The notes under the pieces were generated by a model that was given only the letters and a program-made list of their open reading frames with translations, was not told the origin of the DNA and searched no databases. The position numbers and the translations under genes were made by a program. Below are positions 53,726 to 64,000 of a DNA stretch of 64,000 nucleotides, in pieces. Each line of letters begins with the position of its first letter. Position 1 is the stretch's first letter. Origin of the DNA: Desulfovibrio piger (GTDB taxonomy: Bacteria; Desulfobacterota; Desulfovibrionia; Desulfovibrionales; Desulfovibrionaceae); contig NZ_OX636706.1 of NCBI RefSeq assembly GCF_951793255.1, positions 2,102,001 to 2,166,000 of the forward strand. Reading direction: 5' to 3'.

Positions 53726-54625
53726 CTAGTCCTCCTGTCCCTGGGCAGGGCTGTATTCTCCAGAAAAAACGGTGCGGGCCGGGCCGGTCATCAGGACGTG
53801 TCCCGTCCGTTCATCCCAGCGGATGTCCAGCGTGCCGCCGCGCAACTGCACCGCCACTTCCCTTCCCGTACGTCCGGTCAGATGGCAGGCCACGGCCACG
53901 GCACAGGCGCCGGTACCGCAGGCCAGGGTCTCTCCGGCACCCCGTTCCCAGACGCGCATGCGTACATGTCCCGCGTCCATGAGCTGCACGAATTCGGTAT
54001 TGGTGCGGCTGGGGAACCAGGGGTGGTGTTCGAAGGCCGGGCCCACCACAGGCAGATCCAGACTGTCTACATCGTCCACGAAGACCACGGCATGAGGATT
54101 GCCCATGGACACGCAGGTCACGGCCCATTCACGATCCAGCACCCGGATGGGCTGGCCGATGCACGGGCTTTCGGGATCCGATGTCGTGTCGGGGCGGACG
54201 GGGATGCGCTGCCGGGCCAGTTCCGGCGTGCCCATGTCCACACAGACACGGGAGGGGCAGCCTCCGGCATCGTCCACCCGCTGCAGGAGCTTGACCCCGG
54301 CCAGGGTCTCCAGGCGGATGACGGGCCTGTCGGTCAGGGCATGCTCCCAGGCAAAGCGTCCTACGCAGCGGGAAGCGTTGCCGCACATCTCGGCTTCACT
54401 GCCGTCGGCATTGAACATGCGCATGCGCAGGTCGGCACTGTCCGGTGAGGTGGGCGGCAGGATGAGCACCAGCCCGTCGGAGCCCACGCCGTAATGCCTG
54501 TCGCTGACGGCACGGGCCAGCGAGGGGATGTCCCCTTCCGCGAGCCGCAGATCTTCCGAGAATCCGTCAAGATAGACGTAATCGTTGCCGCAGCCTTCCA
54601 TCTTGGTGAAGGCGATCTTACGCAT
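53726..54625 (-). CDS. dapF: Diaminopimelate epimerase
   Basis: DapF turns LL- into meso-diaminopimelate. ATG 54625 ([21 protein letters not shown]) follows GGAGAG; 299 aa. The two catalytic Cys are in [12 protein letters not shown] (about 80) and [13 protein letters not shown] (about 230). It overlaps the gltB end by 8 bases and the dapL start follows after 2, so gltB, dapF and dapL are translated from one message. Confidence 0.96.
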   Translation of the reverse strand: MRKIAFTKMEGCGNDYVYLDGFSEDLRLAEGDIPSLARAVSDRHYGVGSDGLVLILPPTSPDSADLRMRMFNADGSEAEMCGNASRCVGRFAWEHALTDRPVIRLETLAGVKLLQRVDDAGGCPSRVCVDMGTPELARQRIPVRPDTTSDPESPCIGQPIRVLDREWAVTCVSMGNPHAVVFVDDVDSLDLPVVGPAFEHHPWFPSRTNTEFVQLMDAGHVRMRVWERGAGETLACGTGACAVAVACHLTGRTGREVAVQLRGGTLDIRWDERTGHVLMTGPARTVFSGEYSPAQGQED

Positions 54626-57600
54626 GGTCGTTCTCTCCTCGTGCATGGAACACTTCTTCGGTGGCGGAGGCGGTCTCCGCGTCGTGGGCGGCTTCCGCCT
54701 GACGGCGGAGCACGTTCTTGTAATCCAGCGGCATGACCTTGACGAAGAGCGGCAGGGCGGCATCCCAGTTGGCCAGCAGGGACGCTGCCTTGGCGCTGCC
54801 GGTGCAGGCCGCGTGCCGTTCCACCAGGCGGCGCAGCAGGGCCTGATCCTCTTCCTGCCAGACGGATTCCAGATCCACGCTTTCGATGTTGCAGCGGTTC
54901 TGGAAATGCTCGTCCAGATCGTAGACGAAGGCCGTGCCGCCGCTCATGCCTGCGGCGAAGTTGTAGCCGGTGCGTCCCAGGACGACGACGGTACCGCCGG
55001 TCATGTATTCGCAGCCGTGGTCGCCCACACCTTCCACCACGGCGCAGGCACCGGAGTTGCGCACGGCAAAACGTTCCCCGGCCTGGCCGCAGAAGTAGGC
55101 CTCCCCGGCGGTGGCGCCGTACAGGGCCACGTTGCCGGCCACGGCCTGTTCCGCCGCCACGAAGCGGGCCCCGGCATCGGGGTGGACCACGATGGTGCCG
55201 CCGGCAAGGCCCTTGCCCGCGTAGTCATTGACGCTGCCTTCCACCTCAAGGGTCACGCCGGGGGCCAGGAAGGCCCCGAGGCTTTGCCCGGCCTGACCGT
55301 GGAAGTGGAGGTGCAGGCTGTCCTGGGGCAGACCGGCGGCCCCGTGACGCAGGACGATGCTGCCGGAAAGGCGCGCGCCCACGGCACGGTCCACATTGCG
55401 GATGGTCCGCTCGATGCGCAGATAGTCGCACTGGCCCGCCAGTACGGGTTCGGCGGCCTGATCGAGGTCCTGTTCCAGGGCCGTGGGTTCACAGACCCGG
55501 GGGAAGCCCCCGGCATGGTGTTCGCAGGCCGCGTCAGGCGTCCAGAGCAGGCGCGAGAGGTCGAGGGAGGCCGCCCGGCCCGTGATGTCCGTACGCTGTG
55601 CCAGCAGATCGGCATGGCCGACGGCTTCGTTCAGGGAGCGGAAGCCCAGGGCGGCCAGTTCGCGGCGCACGTCCCCGGCCAGCAGGCGCAGGAAACGTTC
55701 CACATATTCGGGGCGGCCCTTGAAGCGGGCACGCAGCTTTTCGTCCTGGGTGGCGATGCCCGCCGGGCAGCGGCCCTTCATGCAGTTGCGGCACATGACG
55801 CAGCCCATGCTGACCATCAGCGCCGTCCCGAAGGCGAATTCCTCGGCGCCCAGCAGGGCAGCCACGAGCACGTCGCGTCCGGTGCGCAGCAGACCGTCGG
55901 TCTGGAGGGACACCCGCCGGCGCATGCCGCAGGTCACCAGCGCCTGATGCGCCTCGGCCAGACCGGATTCCCACGGCAGGCCCACATAGTGGATGGCGGA
56001 ATGGGGGCTGGCACCGGTGCCGCCGTCATGGCCGGAGATGACCACGCAGTCCGCACCGGCCTTGGCCACACCCACCGCGATGGTCCCGACACCGCTTTCG
56101 GCCACCAGCTTGACGGAGATGCGGGCCGAAGGATTGAGGTGACGGAGGTCGTAGATGAGCTGCGCCAGATCCTCGATGGAGTAGATGTCGTGATGCGGCG
56201 GCGGGGAGACCAGGGAGACCCCGGGCATGGTGGCACGGACACGGGCGATGTCCACCGTGACCTTGTAGGCGGGCAACTGGCCGCCTTCACCGGGCTTGGC
56301 ACCCTGGGCCGCCTTGATCTGGATCTCTTCCGCATGGGCAAGATATTCCGCCGTGACGCCAAAGCGGCCCGAAGCGATCTGGCGGATGCGGGAGCGCGCG
56401 TCATGACGACGGCCGTCCGCGTCCGTCCGGGGCGTGTTGCGGGCCGGATCCTCGCCGCCTTCACCGCAGTTGGAGGGCACGCCGCAGGCATTGCAGCCTT
56501 CGGCCAGGGTGCGGTGGGCTTCGTCACTGATGGCGCCATAGGAGATGGCCGCACCGACGAAGTGCCGCAGGATGGCCTCTTCCGGCTCAACATCGTCCAG
56601 AGGGACGGGGGCGCGGGCCGGGTCGGGCGCGATCTCCAGCAGGGAGCGCAGCGTGAAGCCCTGGGCTTCCTGTTCGTTGCAAAGGCTGGAGAAGGTCTGC
56701 CAGGCCGGGGAGGGAGCCTGTCCGTCCGTGTCTTCATTGACGGCCGTATGCAGGGCGCGCACGGTACGGGGGCTCCAGAGACGCGCCGCAGGGGCGGCAG
56801 CGGTGGTATCGGTATCGTCCCAGGCCTGCGCGTGACGCAGGGCGGCATCGCGGGCCAGGGTCTCCAGACCGATGCCGCTGATGGAGCAGGGCGTGCCCGT
56901 GAAATAGCGGTCGATGACATCCTGTGACAGCCCCAGGGCCTCGAAGGGCTGCGAGCCGCGGAAAGATCGCAGGGTGGAGATGCCCAGACGGGCAAAGGCC
57001 TTGAGCAGGCCCTTCTTCAGGGCGTTGATATAGCGTTCCTGCGCGTCTTCTTCGTCAAGAGGCCCGGCGTCCGTGCTCAGGCGACCTTCCCGTGCCATGC
57101 GGCGGACGGCATCCAGGGCCGCGTGCGGGCAGACGGCATTGACGCCGTAGCCGATGAGCTGCGCCATGTGGATGACCTCGCAGGCTTCGCCGCTTTCCGC
57201 GATGATGCCGCAGGCATGGCGAAGCCCGGCACGGATGAGATGATGGTGCAGGCCCGCGCAGGCCAGCAGGGCGGGGATGGGCGCCTTGTCCGCCGTCATG
57301 GCCGTATCGCTCACCACCAGGATGGTGGCCCCTTGGGCGATGGCAGCCTCGGCGTCAGCGAACAGGCGATCGAGGGCCGCGCGCAGGGCTTCCCCGTCGC
57401 CGTGGGCCGGGAAAGTGGCGTCAAGGGTGACGGCCCGGACGGCGGGACGCCGCGAGGCCCGGATCCGGCGCATGTCGTCCGTGGTGAGGAAAGGATGGGG
57501 CAGGCGCAGGACAGCGCAGCTTTCGGGGCCCGGTTCCAGGATGTTGCCCGCACGTCCGGCATGGCCCATGAGCGACATGGACAGCTGTTCCCGGTAGGGG

Positions 57601-59198
57601 TCGATGGGCGGGTTGGTCACCTGGGCGAAACGCTGCTTGAACCAGCGGAACAGGGATTGCGGCTCGTCGCTGAGGCAGGGCAGGGGCTTGTCCGTCCCCA
57701 TGGAGCAGACGGGCTCCTGGGCGTTCTCGGCCATGGGCACGAGGACCTGACGCTGCCATGTGCTGTCGCAACCAGCCTGACGCAGACGGCGGTCCAGCGG
57801 CGGCAGGGCGTGCGCGGCATCGCTTTCTTCGCCCATGCCGTTCAGGGTCTCAAGGCGCACGGCGTGCTTCTGGAGCCAGCGGCGCCAGGGCTGGGAGCGG
57901 ATGACCTGCCCCTTGATTTCCGCATCAGGCGCGATGCGGTGGTGTTCCACGTCCGCCAGGATCATGCGCCGGGACTGGAGCTGGCCGCGCTGGATGATGT
58001 CCTCTTCAGGCACGTCCACAAGGCCGCTTTCCGAGCCGAGCACCATCAGGCCGTCCCGGGAGACGCTCCAGCGGCAGGGGCGCAGGCCGTTGCGGTCGAG
58101 CATGGCGCCCACGCGCCGCCAGCCATCGGTGAAGACGAGGCAGGTGGGGCCGTCCCAGGGTTCCATGAGGGACGAGTGATATTCGTAGAAGGCTCGCTTG
58201 TTGTCGCCCATGACGAAGGTGGGCCCGAAGGGTTCGGGGACCATCATCATCAGGGCGTGGGGCAGGGTGTAGCCCGCGCGGACCAGCAGCTCCAGCACGT
58301 TGTCCAGGGTCCCGGAATCCGAGGTATCGGGATTGATGACCGGCAGGGCGTCCTTCAGATGTGCTCCCAGCAGGGGCGAGGCGAGCACGGCCTCGCGCAC
58401 GCCCATGTGGGCCGCGTTGCCGCGCAGGGTGTTGATCTCGCCGTTATGGGCGGCCAGACGGAAGGGCTGGGCCAGGGGCCACGAAGGCAGGGTGTTGGTG
58501 GAAAAACGTTCGTGGAACACGGCAAAAGGCGCGGCGCAGTCCTCGTCCGTCAGATCGGTATAGAACTCGCCCAGCCGGGAGCCGGGGAGCATGCCCTTGT
58601 AGACGATGCTCCGGCAGGAGCAGCTGGCCACATAGAAGAGGCGGGTGTCCTGTCCCTGCCGGCGCAGTTCCTTCCAGATCAGGTTCTCGGCCATGTGCCG
58701 GGCAAGGAACAGGCGGCGTTCAAGGGCTTCGGGATCATGGAGCTCGGCGGCTTCGGAGGAGCTGGTATCCGGCAGGACGAGCAGCTGCAAAAAGCCGGGC
58801 ATGGTCTGACGGGCGGCGGGAGCCAGCACGTCTTCGCGCACGGGGACGTCGCGCTCGTCTTCCACGCGCAGGCCGCAGGCCGTGAAGATCTCGCGGAAGC
58901 GCTGCAGACACAGTGCCCGCAGCGCCGTATCCCGGGGCAGGAAAAGCTGGGCCACGGCCCAGGGGGCGGCGCAGACCGACAACGCGGGCCACTGGCGCAG
59001 GAAGAAATCGCGCGGCAGAGGGAAGAGGATGCCGGCGCCGTCACCGTTCTTACCGTCACCGCCGCCACGATGGGCCATGCGGGTCATGGCACCCAGGGCC
59101 ATGTGCATCACGTCATGACGGCTCTGGCCGTCCAGATAGGCAACAAAACCCACACCGCAGGCATCATGCTCCCGGCGGGGATCGAAAAGACCGTTCAT
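54618..59198 (-). CDS. gltB: Glutamate synthase, large subunit
   Basis: GltB makes glutamate from glutamine and 2-oxoglutarate. The 1526 aa show an N-terminal amidotransferase with Cys in EHDACGVGF (a short propeptide precedes it), the central linker, the FMN site around SVKLVAESGVGTIAVGVAKAGAD, the 3Fe-4S ligands in CVMCRNCMKGRCPAG, and a C-terminal beta-helix (GGTIVVHPDAGARF, GCEYMTGGTVVVLGRTGYNF). No gltD lies beside it; the small subunit or a ferredoxin must act from elsewhere. Overlaps dapF; glnA lies just upstream. Confidence 0.96.
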   Translation of the reverse strand: MNGLFDPRREHDACGVGFVAYLDGQSRHDVMHMALGAMTRMAHRGGGDGKNGDGAGILFPLPRDFFLRQWPALSVCAAPWAVAQLFLPRDTALRALCLQRFREIFTACGLRVEDERDVPVREDVLAPAARQTMPGFLQLLVLPDTSSSEAAELHDPEALERRLFLARHMAENLIWKELRRQGQDTRLFYVASCSCRSIVYKGMLPGSRLGEFYTDLTDEDCAAPFAVFHERFSTNTLPSWPLAQPFRLAAHNGEINTLRGNAAHMGVREAVLASPLLGAHLKDALPVINPDTSDSGTLDNVLELLVRAGYTLPHALMMMVPEPFGPTFVMGDNKRAFYEYHSSLMEPWDGPTCLVFTDGWRRVGAMLDRNGLRPCRWSVSRDGLMVLGSESGLVDVPEEDIIQRGQLQSRRMILADVEHHRIAPDAEIKGQVIRSQPWRRWLQKHAVRLETLNGMGEESDAAHALPPLDRRLRQAGCDSTWQRQVLVPMAENAQEPVCSMGTDKPLPCLSDEPQSLFRWFKQRFAQVTNPPIDPYREQLSMSLMGHAGRAGNILEPGPESCAVLRLPHPFLTTDDMRRIRASRRPAVRAVTLDATFPAHGDGEALRAALDRLFADAEAAIAQGATILVVSDTAMTADKAPIPALLACAGLHHHLIRAGLRHACGIIAESGEACEVIHMAQLIGYGVNAVCPHAALDAVRRMAREGRLSTDAGPLDEEDAQERYINALKKGLLKAFARLGISTLRSFRGSQPFEALGLSQDVIDRYFTGTPCSISGIGLETLARDAALRHAQAWDDTDTTAAAPAARLWSPRTVRALHTAVNEDTDGQAPSPAWQTFSSLCNEQEAQGFTLRSLLEIAPDPARAPVPLDDVEPEEAILRHFVGAAISYGAISDEAHRTLAEGCNACGVPSNCGEGGEDPARNTPRTDADGRRHDARSRIRQIASGRFGVTAEYLAHAEEIQIKAAQGAKPGEGGQLPAYKVTVDIARVRATMPGVSLVSPPPHHDIYSIEDLAQLIYDLRHLNPSARISVKLVAESGVGTIAVGVAKAGADCVVISGHDGGTGASPHSAIHYVGLPWESGLAEAHQALVTCGMRRRVSLQTDGLLRTGRDVLVAALLGAEEFAFGTALMVSMGCVMCRNCMKGRCPAGIATQDEKLRARFKGRPEYVERFLRLLAGDVRRELAALGFRSLNEAVGHADLLAQRTDITGRAASLDLSRLLWTPDAACEHHAGGFPRVCEPTALEQDLDQAAEPVLAGQCDYLRIERTIRNVDRAVGARLSGSIVLRHGAAGLPQDSLHLHFHGQAGQSLGAFLAPGVTLEVEGSVNDYAGKGLAGGTIVVHPDAGARFVAAEQAVAGNVALYGATAGEAYFCGQAGERFAVRNSGACAVVEGVGDHGCEYMTGGTVVVLGRTGYNFAAGMSGGTAFVYDLDEHFQNRCNIESVDLESVWQEEDQALLRRLVERHAACTGSAKAASLLANWDAALPLFVKVMPLDYKNVLRRQAEAAHDAETASATEEVFHARGENDHA

Positions 59199-59239
59199 AT
59201 GTCACTCCTGGGAAGGCTGGGGGAGTGGAGGGAAAACGT

Positions 59240-59272
59240 CCCCGGGCGGGGATGGTCATGCCCGGCCCGGGG
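59240..59272 (-). other. Hairpin in the glnA-gltB gap
   Basis: CCCCGGGC pairs with GCCCGGGG around a 17-base loop that can pair further. No T run, so partial attenuation or processing between glnA and gltB is more likely than termination. Confidence 0.45.
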
Positions 59273-59295
59273 AGACAAAGGGACCAGTTCGGGGA

Positions 59296-61452
<2,157 letters not shown>

Positions 61453-61561
61453 GGGGAGACTCCTTGGATCTCTTTTTTCAGGCGCGCCGGAAAGGAGAGG
61501 GTGACACCTTTCACGGCGGCCTGATGGGGAGGAAAACGGAAAAACTTTGGGTAGCGGATCC

Positions 61562-61915
<354 letters not shown>

Positions 61916-61943
61916 CTAGTGACAGGTGGAGATGTCTCGGCAG

Positions 61944-63152
61944 TTACAGGGTGTAGCCGCGTTCGTTGTGCAGGCTGAGGTCCAGACCCCGGGTCTCGGA
62001 GGCGGGATCCACACGCAGGCCCACCAGGGCATCCGTCAGCTTCAGCAGGATGCGGCTGACCAGGTAAACAAAGCCCCAGGTGGCGACGATGGAGATGATC
62101 TGAACCACAAGCTGCCACGGATTGCCGTAGAACAGGCCGTTGACACCGTTGATGCCGGCGGAGGCGAACAGACCGGTGGCAAAGGCGCCCCAAGTGCCGC
62201 CTACACCGTGGATGCCTACCACGTCGAGGGCGTCGTCATAGCCCAGGCGGTTCTTGAGCAGGATGCCACCGTAGCAGATCATGCCGCCGGCAAAGCCGAT
62301 GGCCAAAGCAGGCATGACTCCCACGAAACCGGCTGCGGGCGTGATGGAGACGAGGCCCGCCAGCGCACCGGAGATGGCACCCAGGGTCGTGGCCTTGCCG
62401 AAGCGCAGGTATTCAAGGAGCATCCAGCCGAAGATGCCGCCGGCCGTGGCCAGATGGGTGGTGACCAGGGCGTGGCCCGCAAGGGCGTTGGCAGCCAGAG
62501 CACTGCCGGCATTGAAGCCGAACCAGCCGAACCAGAGCAGGCCGCCGCCAAAGAGCGTCATGGGCAGATTATTGGGGATCATGGGCGTCTTGCCGAGATC
62601 AGCGCGGGGCCCCACCGCATGGGCGCAGGCCAGGGCAGCTGCGGCGGAAGCCATATGCACTACGGCACCACCAGCAAAGTCCACGGCGCCCAGCTTGGCC
62701 ATCCAGCCACCGCCCCAGACCCAGTGTGCCATGGGGCAATAGGCAAAGACCGTCCAGAGTGCGGAAAAGACCAGCATGGCCGAGAAACGGATGCGTTCGG
62801 CATAGGCACCGGAAATGAGCGCCACGGTAAGGGCTGCGAACATGCACTGGAAGGCCATGAAGACATTATGCGGCAGATTGGCTGCGGGGCCGTTGGCTTC
62901 GCCCCCCACGCCCATGAGGAACACATGGTCAAGGTTGCCGATAAGGCCGGAGATATCGCCGCTGAAGGCAAGGGAATAGCCGAACAGGGCCCAGATGATG
63001 GAAACCATCCCCAAGGAGGCATAGCTGTGCATGCATGTGGAGAGGATGTTCTTTGACCGGACGAGCCCGCCGTAGAATAAGGCCAGAGCCGGGGTCATGA
63101 GCATGACGAACGTGGCGCAAAGGATGATGAACGCGGTGTCTGCAGGATTCAT
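61944..63152 (-). CDS. amtB: Ammonium transporter
   Basis: AmtB conducts ammonia through the inner membrane. The 402-aa protein has eleven hydrophobic helices and the family signature MTPALALFYGGLVRSKN near residue 18, DFAGGAVVHMASAAAALA near 165 (first twin His) and DALDVVGIHGVGGTWGAFATG near 310 (second). The gene is read from a sigma-54 promoter 110 bases upstream, and glnK follows after 46 bases, as in nitrogen-regulated operons of other phyla. Confidence 0.96.
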   Translation of the reverse strand: MNPADTAFIILCATFVMLMTPALALFYGGLVRSKNILSTCMHSYASLGMVSIIWALFGYSLAFSGDISGLIGNLDHVFLMGVGGEANGPAANLPHNVFMAFQCMFAALTVALISGAYAERIRFSAMLVFSALWTVFAYCPMAHWVWGGGWMAKLGAVDFAGGAVVHMASAAAALACAHAVGPRADLGKTPMIPNNLPMTLFGGGLLWFGWFGFNAGSALAANALAGHALVTTHLATAGGIFGWMLLEYLRFGKATTLGAISGALAGLVSITPAAGFVGVMPALAIGFAGGMICYGGILLKNRLGYDDALDVVGIHGVGGTWGAFATGLFASAGINGVNGLFYGNPWQLVVQIISIVATWGFVYLVSRILLKLTDALVGLRVDPASETRGLDLSLHNERGYTL

Positions 63153-63262
63153 GGAAAACCTTCCTGTGGTCTGGCGGTGCGACAGGTATCGGGCCTGTGC
63201 ACTGCGGAAAATATGATTGCCGTTTTCTCAGACAGCGAGCAGCGGCAGACGGCACAGGACAA

Positions 63263-63278
63263 AGCAATCCTTGTGCCA
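63263..63278 (-). promoter_or_regulatory. Sigma-54 promoter of amtB
   Basis: On the minus strand TGGCACA-AGGA-TTGCT, matching the -24/-12 consensus with ten bases between GG and GC. It lies 110 bases before the amtB ATG. Confidence 0.88.
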
Positions 63279-63394
63279 GAAGCAGATATGAGGAAGGTTT
63301 GTTGATGTAATAAGCTAAAATTATTTATAAAAAATTTATATTTAACGAAAGCGCACCATAATGCAGAAGAAAAAGAGTCCTTGGGAAAGGTATA

Positions 63395-63414
63395 TTTCTA
63401 CCAAATGGTAGAAA
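63395..63414. repeat. 20-bp palindrome, site 1
   Basis: TTTCTACC-AAAT-GGTAGAAA, a perfect 8-bp inverted repeat, 117 bases upstream of the amtB -24 box. Confidence 0.75.
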
Positions 63415-63507
63415 TGTGCCGAATGTACGAACATGCGCTTTACGGCACAAACGGGATTTGAGGTTGATAATCTTTATAAATCAACTAGATATGAAGATAT
63501 TTTTATT

Positions 63508-63527
63508 TTTCTACCAGAATGTAGAAA
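63508..63527. repeat. 20-bp palindrome, site 2
   Basis: TTTCTAC-CAGAAT-GTAGAAA, same layout as site 1, 113 bases farther. Confidence 0.7.
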
Positions 63528-63608
63528 GTGGATGCGCTCTGCATTGATTGAACACCCAATCACTGAAAATTGAAATATATCATATTGATATAATTATATT
63601 TTTTTAAT

Positions 63609-63628
63609 TTTATACCAAAATGTGGACA
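63609..63628. repeat. 20-bp palindrome, degenerate site 3
   Basis: TTTATACC-AAAA-TGTGGACA, three or four changes from sites 1 and 2, 101 bases after site 2. Confidence 0.45.
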
Positions 63629-63907
63629 AAGCGGAGCCGCAGGTCCGGACGGACAGACGCTATGTTACGAAGCGTTGTTTTGTGCCGGATAGTTCCCTGC
63701 GGACCAAGACAACAAGGGCGGAAAGATATGCCCTGGACAGGATCTGTGCAAAGGCGAAGCTGGCCTGCCTGCATGGTGAGGAATCCATCCTGCTTCTTGC
63801 CGGGAAAAGATGGTTTTCGTGCGCCCGCACACGGAATCCCGGGCGTGATGCGGGTATCTCCCTGTGGAACAAGAGGATGACCTTCAAACACAGACAAGGA
63901 GATCAGG

Positions 63908-64000
63908 ATGCCCGGACAAGCATGGTTGGCAGGAAGGGGCGCAAGTGCTCTCAAGGTAGGGCGTGCCTGGCTGGGGAGCTGCTGCGGCCTGTTACTGGTG
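63908..64000 (+). CDS. Start of an unidentified gene (3' truncated by window edge)
   Basis: ATG 63908 follows AAGGAGATCAGG, a good ribosome-binding site. The 31 visible codons (MPGQAWLAGRGASALKVGRA, then WLGSCCGLLLV) end in what looks like the beginning of a membrane helix. Too short to name; an ABC-exporter-like membrane protein would fit but is not shown. Confidence 0.5.
   Translation, partial: MPGQAWLAGRGASALKVGRAWLGSCCGLLLV

Larger units (their letters stand above)
63153..63907. promoter_or_regulatory. Long AT-rich intergenic region upstream of amtB
   Basis: 755 bases without a gene, low in GC from 63300 to 63610. It holds the amtB sigma-54 promoter and three copies of a 20-bp palindrome. 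An open frame at 63620-63880 lacks a ribosome-binding site and family likeness. Confidence 0.6.

Noticed and set aside
63395-63414. NtrC site
   Set aside because: TTTCTACC-N4-GGTAGAAA lacks the TGCAC/GTGCA core, so the NtrC label is not justified.
63620-63880. 86-codon plus-strand frame upstream of the last gene
   Set aside because: No ribosome-binding site, Arg/Pro/Cys-rich composition, and it ends before the better start at 63908.

Overview
The window is a GC-rich chromosomal segment that looks like a Desulfovibrio-type sulfate reducer (Desulfovibrionaceae). This is inferred from the gene set: an rpoN-hpf-rapZ-mannose PTS cluster, a tripartite tricarboxylate transporter, DapL, a type III glutamine synthetase, a selenium-handling membrane cluster and several sigma-54 systems. 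The species cannot be named from sequence reading alone. Genes are dense, with housekeeping blocks separated by a few accessory operons. There is no phage, insertion sequence or CRISPR array. The longer non-coding stretches are at 20.8-21.2 kb, 22.4-23.3 kb, 37.8-38.1 kb and 63.2-63.9 kb.

Layout. 1-5.9 kb: end of pyrG, rpoN, long HPF, rapZ and mannose-family EIIA, EIIB and EIIC; EIIC is split by a T9 tract. 6.0-9.2 kb (minus): rhomboid protease, L28, a Cys-rich hypothetical, a nitronate monooxygenase-like flavoprotein. 9.3-17.4 kb (minus): HD hydrolase, phosphofructokinase and AddA/AddB as one overlapping operon. 17.7-22.3 kb: RicT, MetRS, a 64-aa orphan and UppP. 22.3-22.9 kb: two identical tRNA-Met(CAT) genes, each with its own promoter and terminator. 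23.3-26.3 kb: TctC-TctB-TctA.

26.4-34.7 kb: a large TPR-GAF-AAA sigma-54 activator transcribed away from a sigma-54 promoter that drives a ferredoxin-GltD-like oxidoreductase (frameshifted in this sequence), a fumarate-reductase-like flavoprotein and a DASS/SLC13 permease. This is a self-contained, substrate-induced uptake-and-redox module with no substrate I can name. 34.9-40.1 kb: a selenium region made of YedE, a TusA/YedF-like protein, a DUF3343 protein and an NAD(P)HX-dehydratase-like protein, then PyrR, then three tandem HesB/IscA-like genes. The third has an in-frame TGA exactly where its paralogues have the conserved Cys, followed by a SECIS-like hairpin, so I call it a selenoprotein.

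40.3-50.2 kb: mfd, a SurA-like chaperone, RodZ-like, recO, glyQS, rpsT and tRNA-Arg. 50.5-52.2 kb: a second sigma-54 activator of NifA type. 52.5-63.2 kb (minus): ammonium assimilation and lysine/peptidoglycan precursors: amtB, PII, type III glnA, gltB, dapF, dapL. amtB has a consensus sigma-54 promoter, with three copies of a 20-bp palindrome farther upstream. The window ends in the first 31 codons of an unidentified gene.

A common thread is sigma-54: the factor itself, two activators and two strong -24/-12 promoters lie in this one window.
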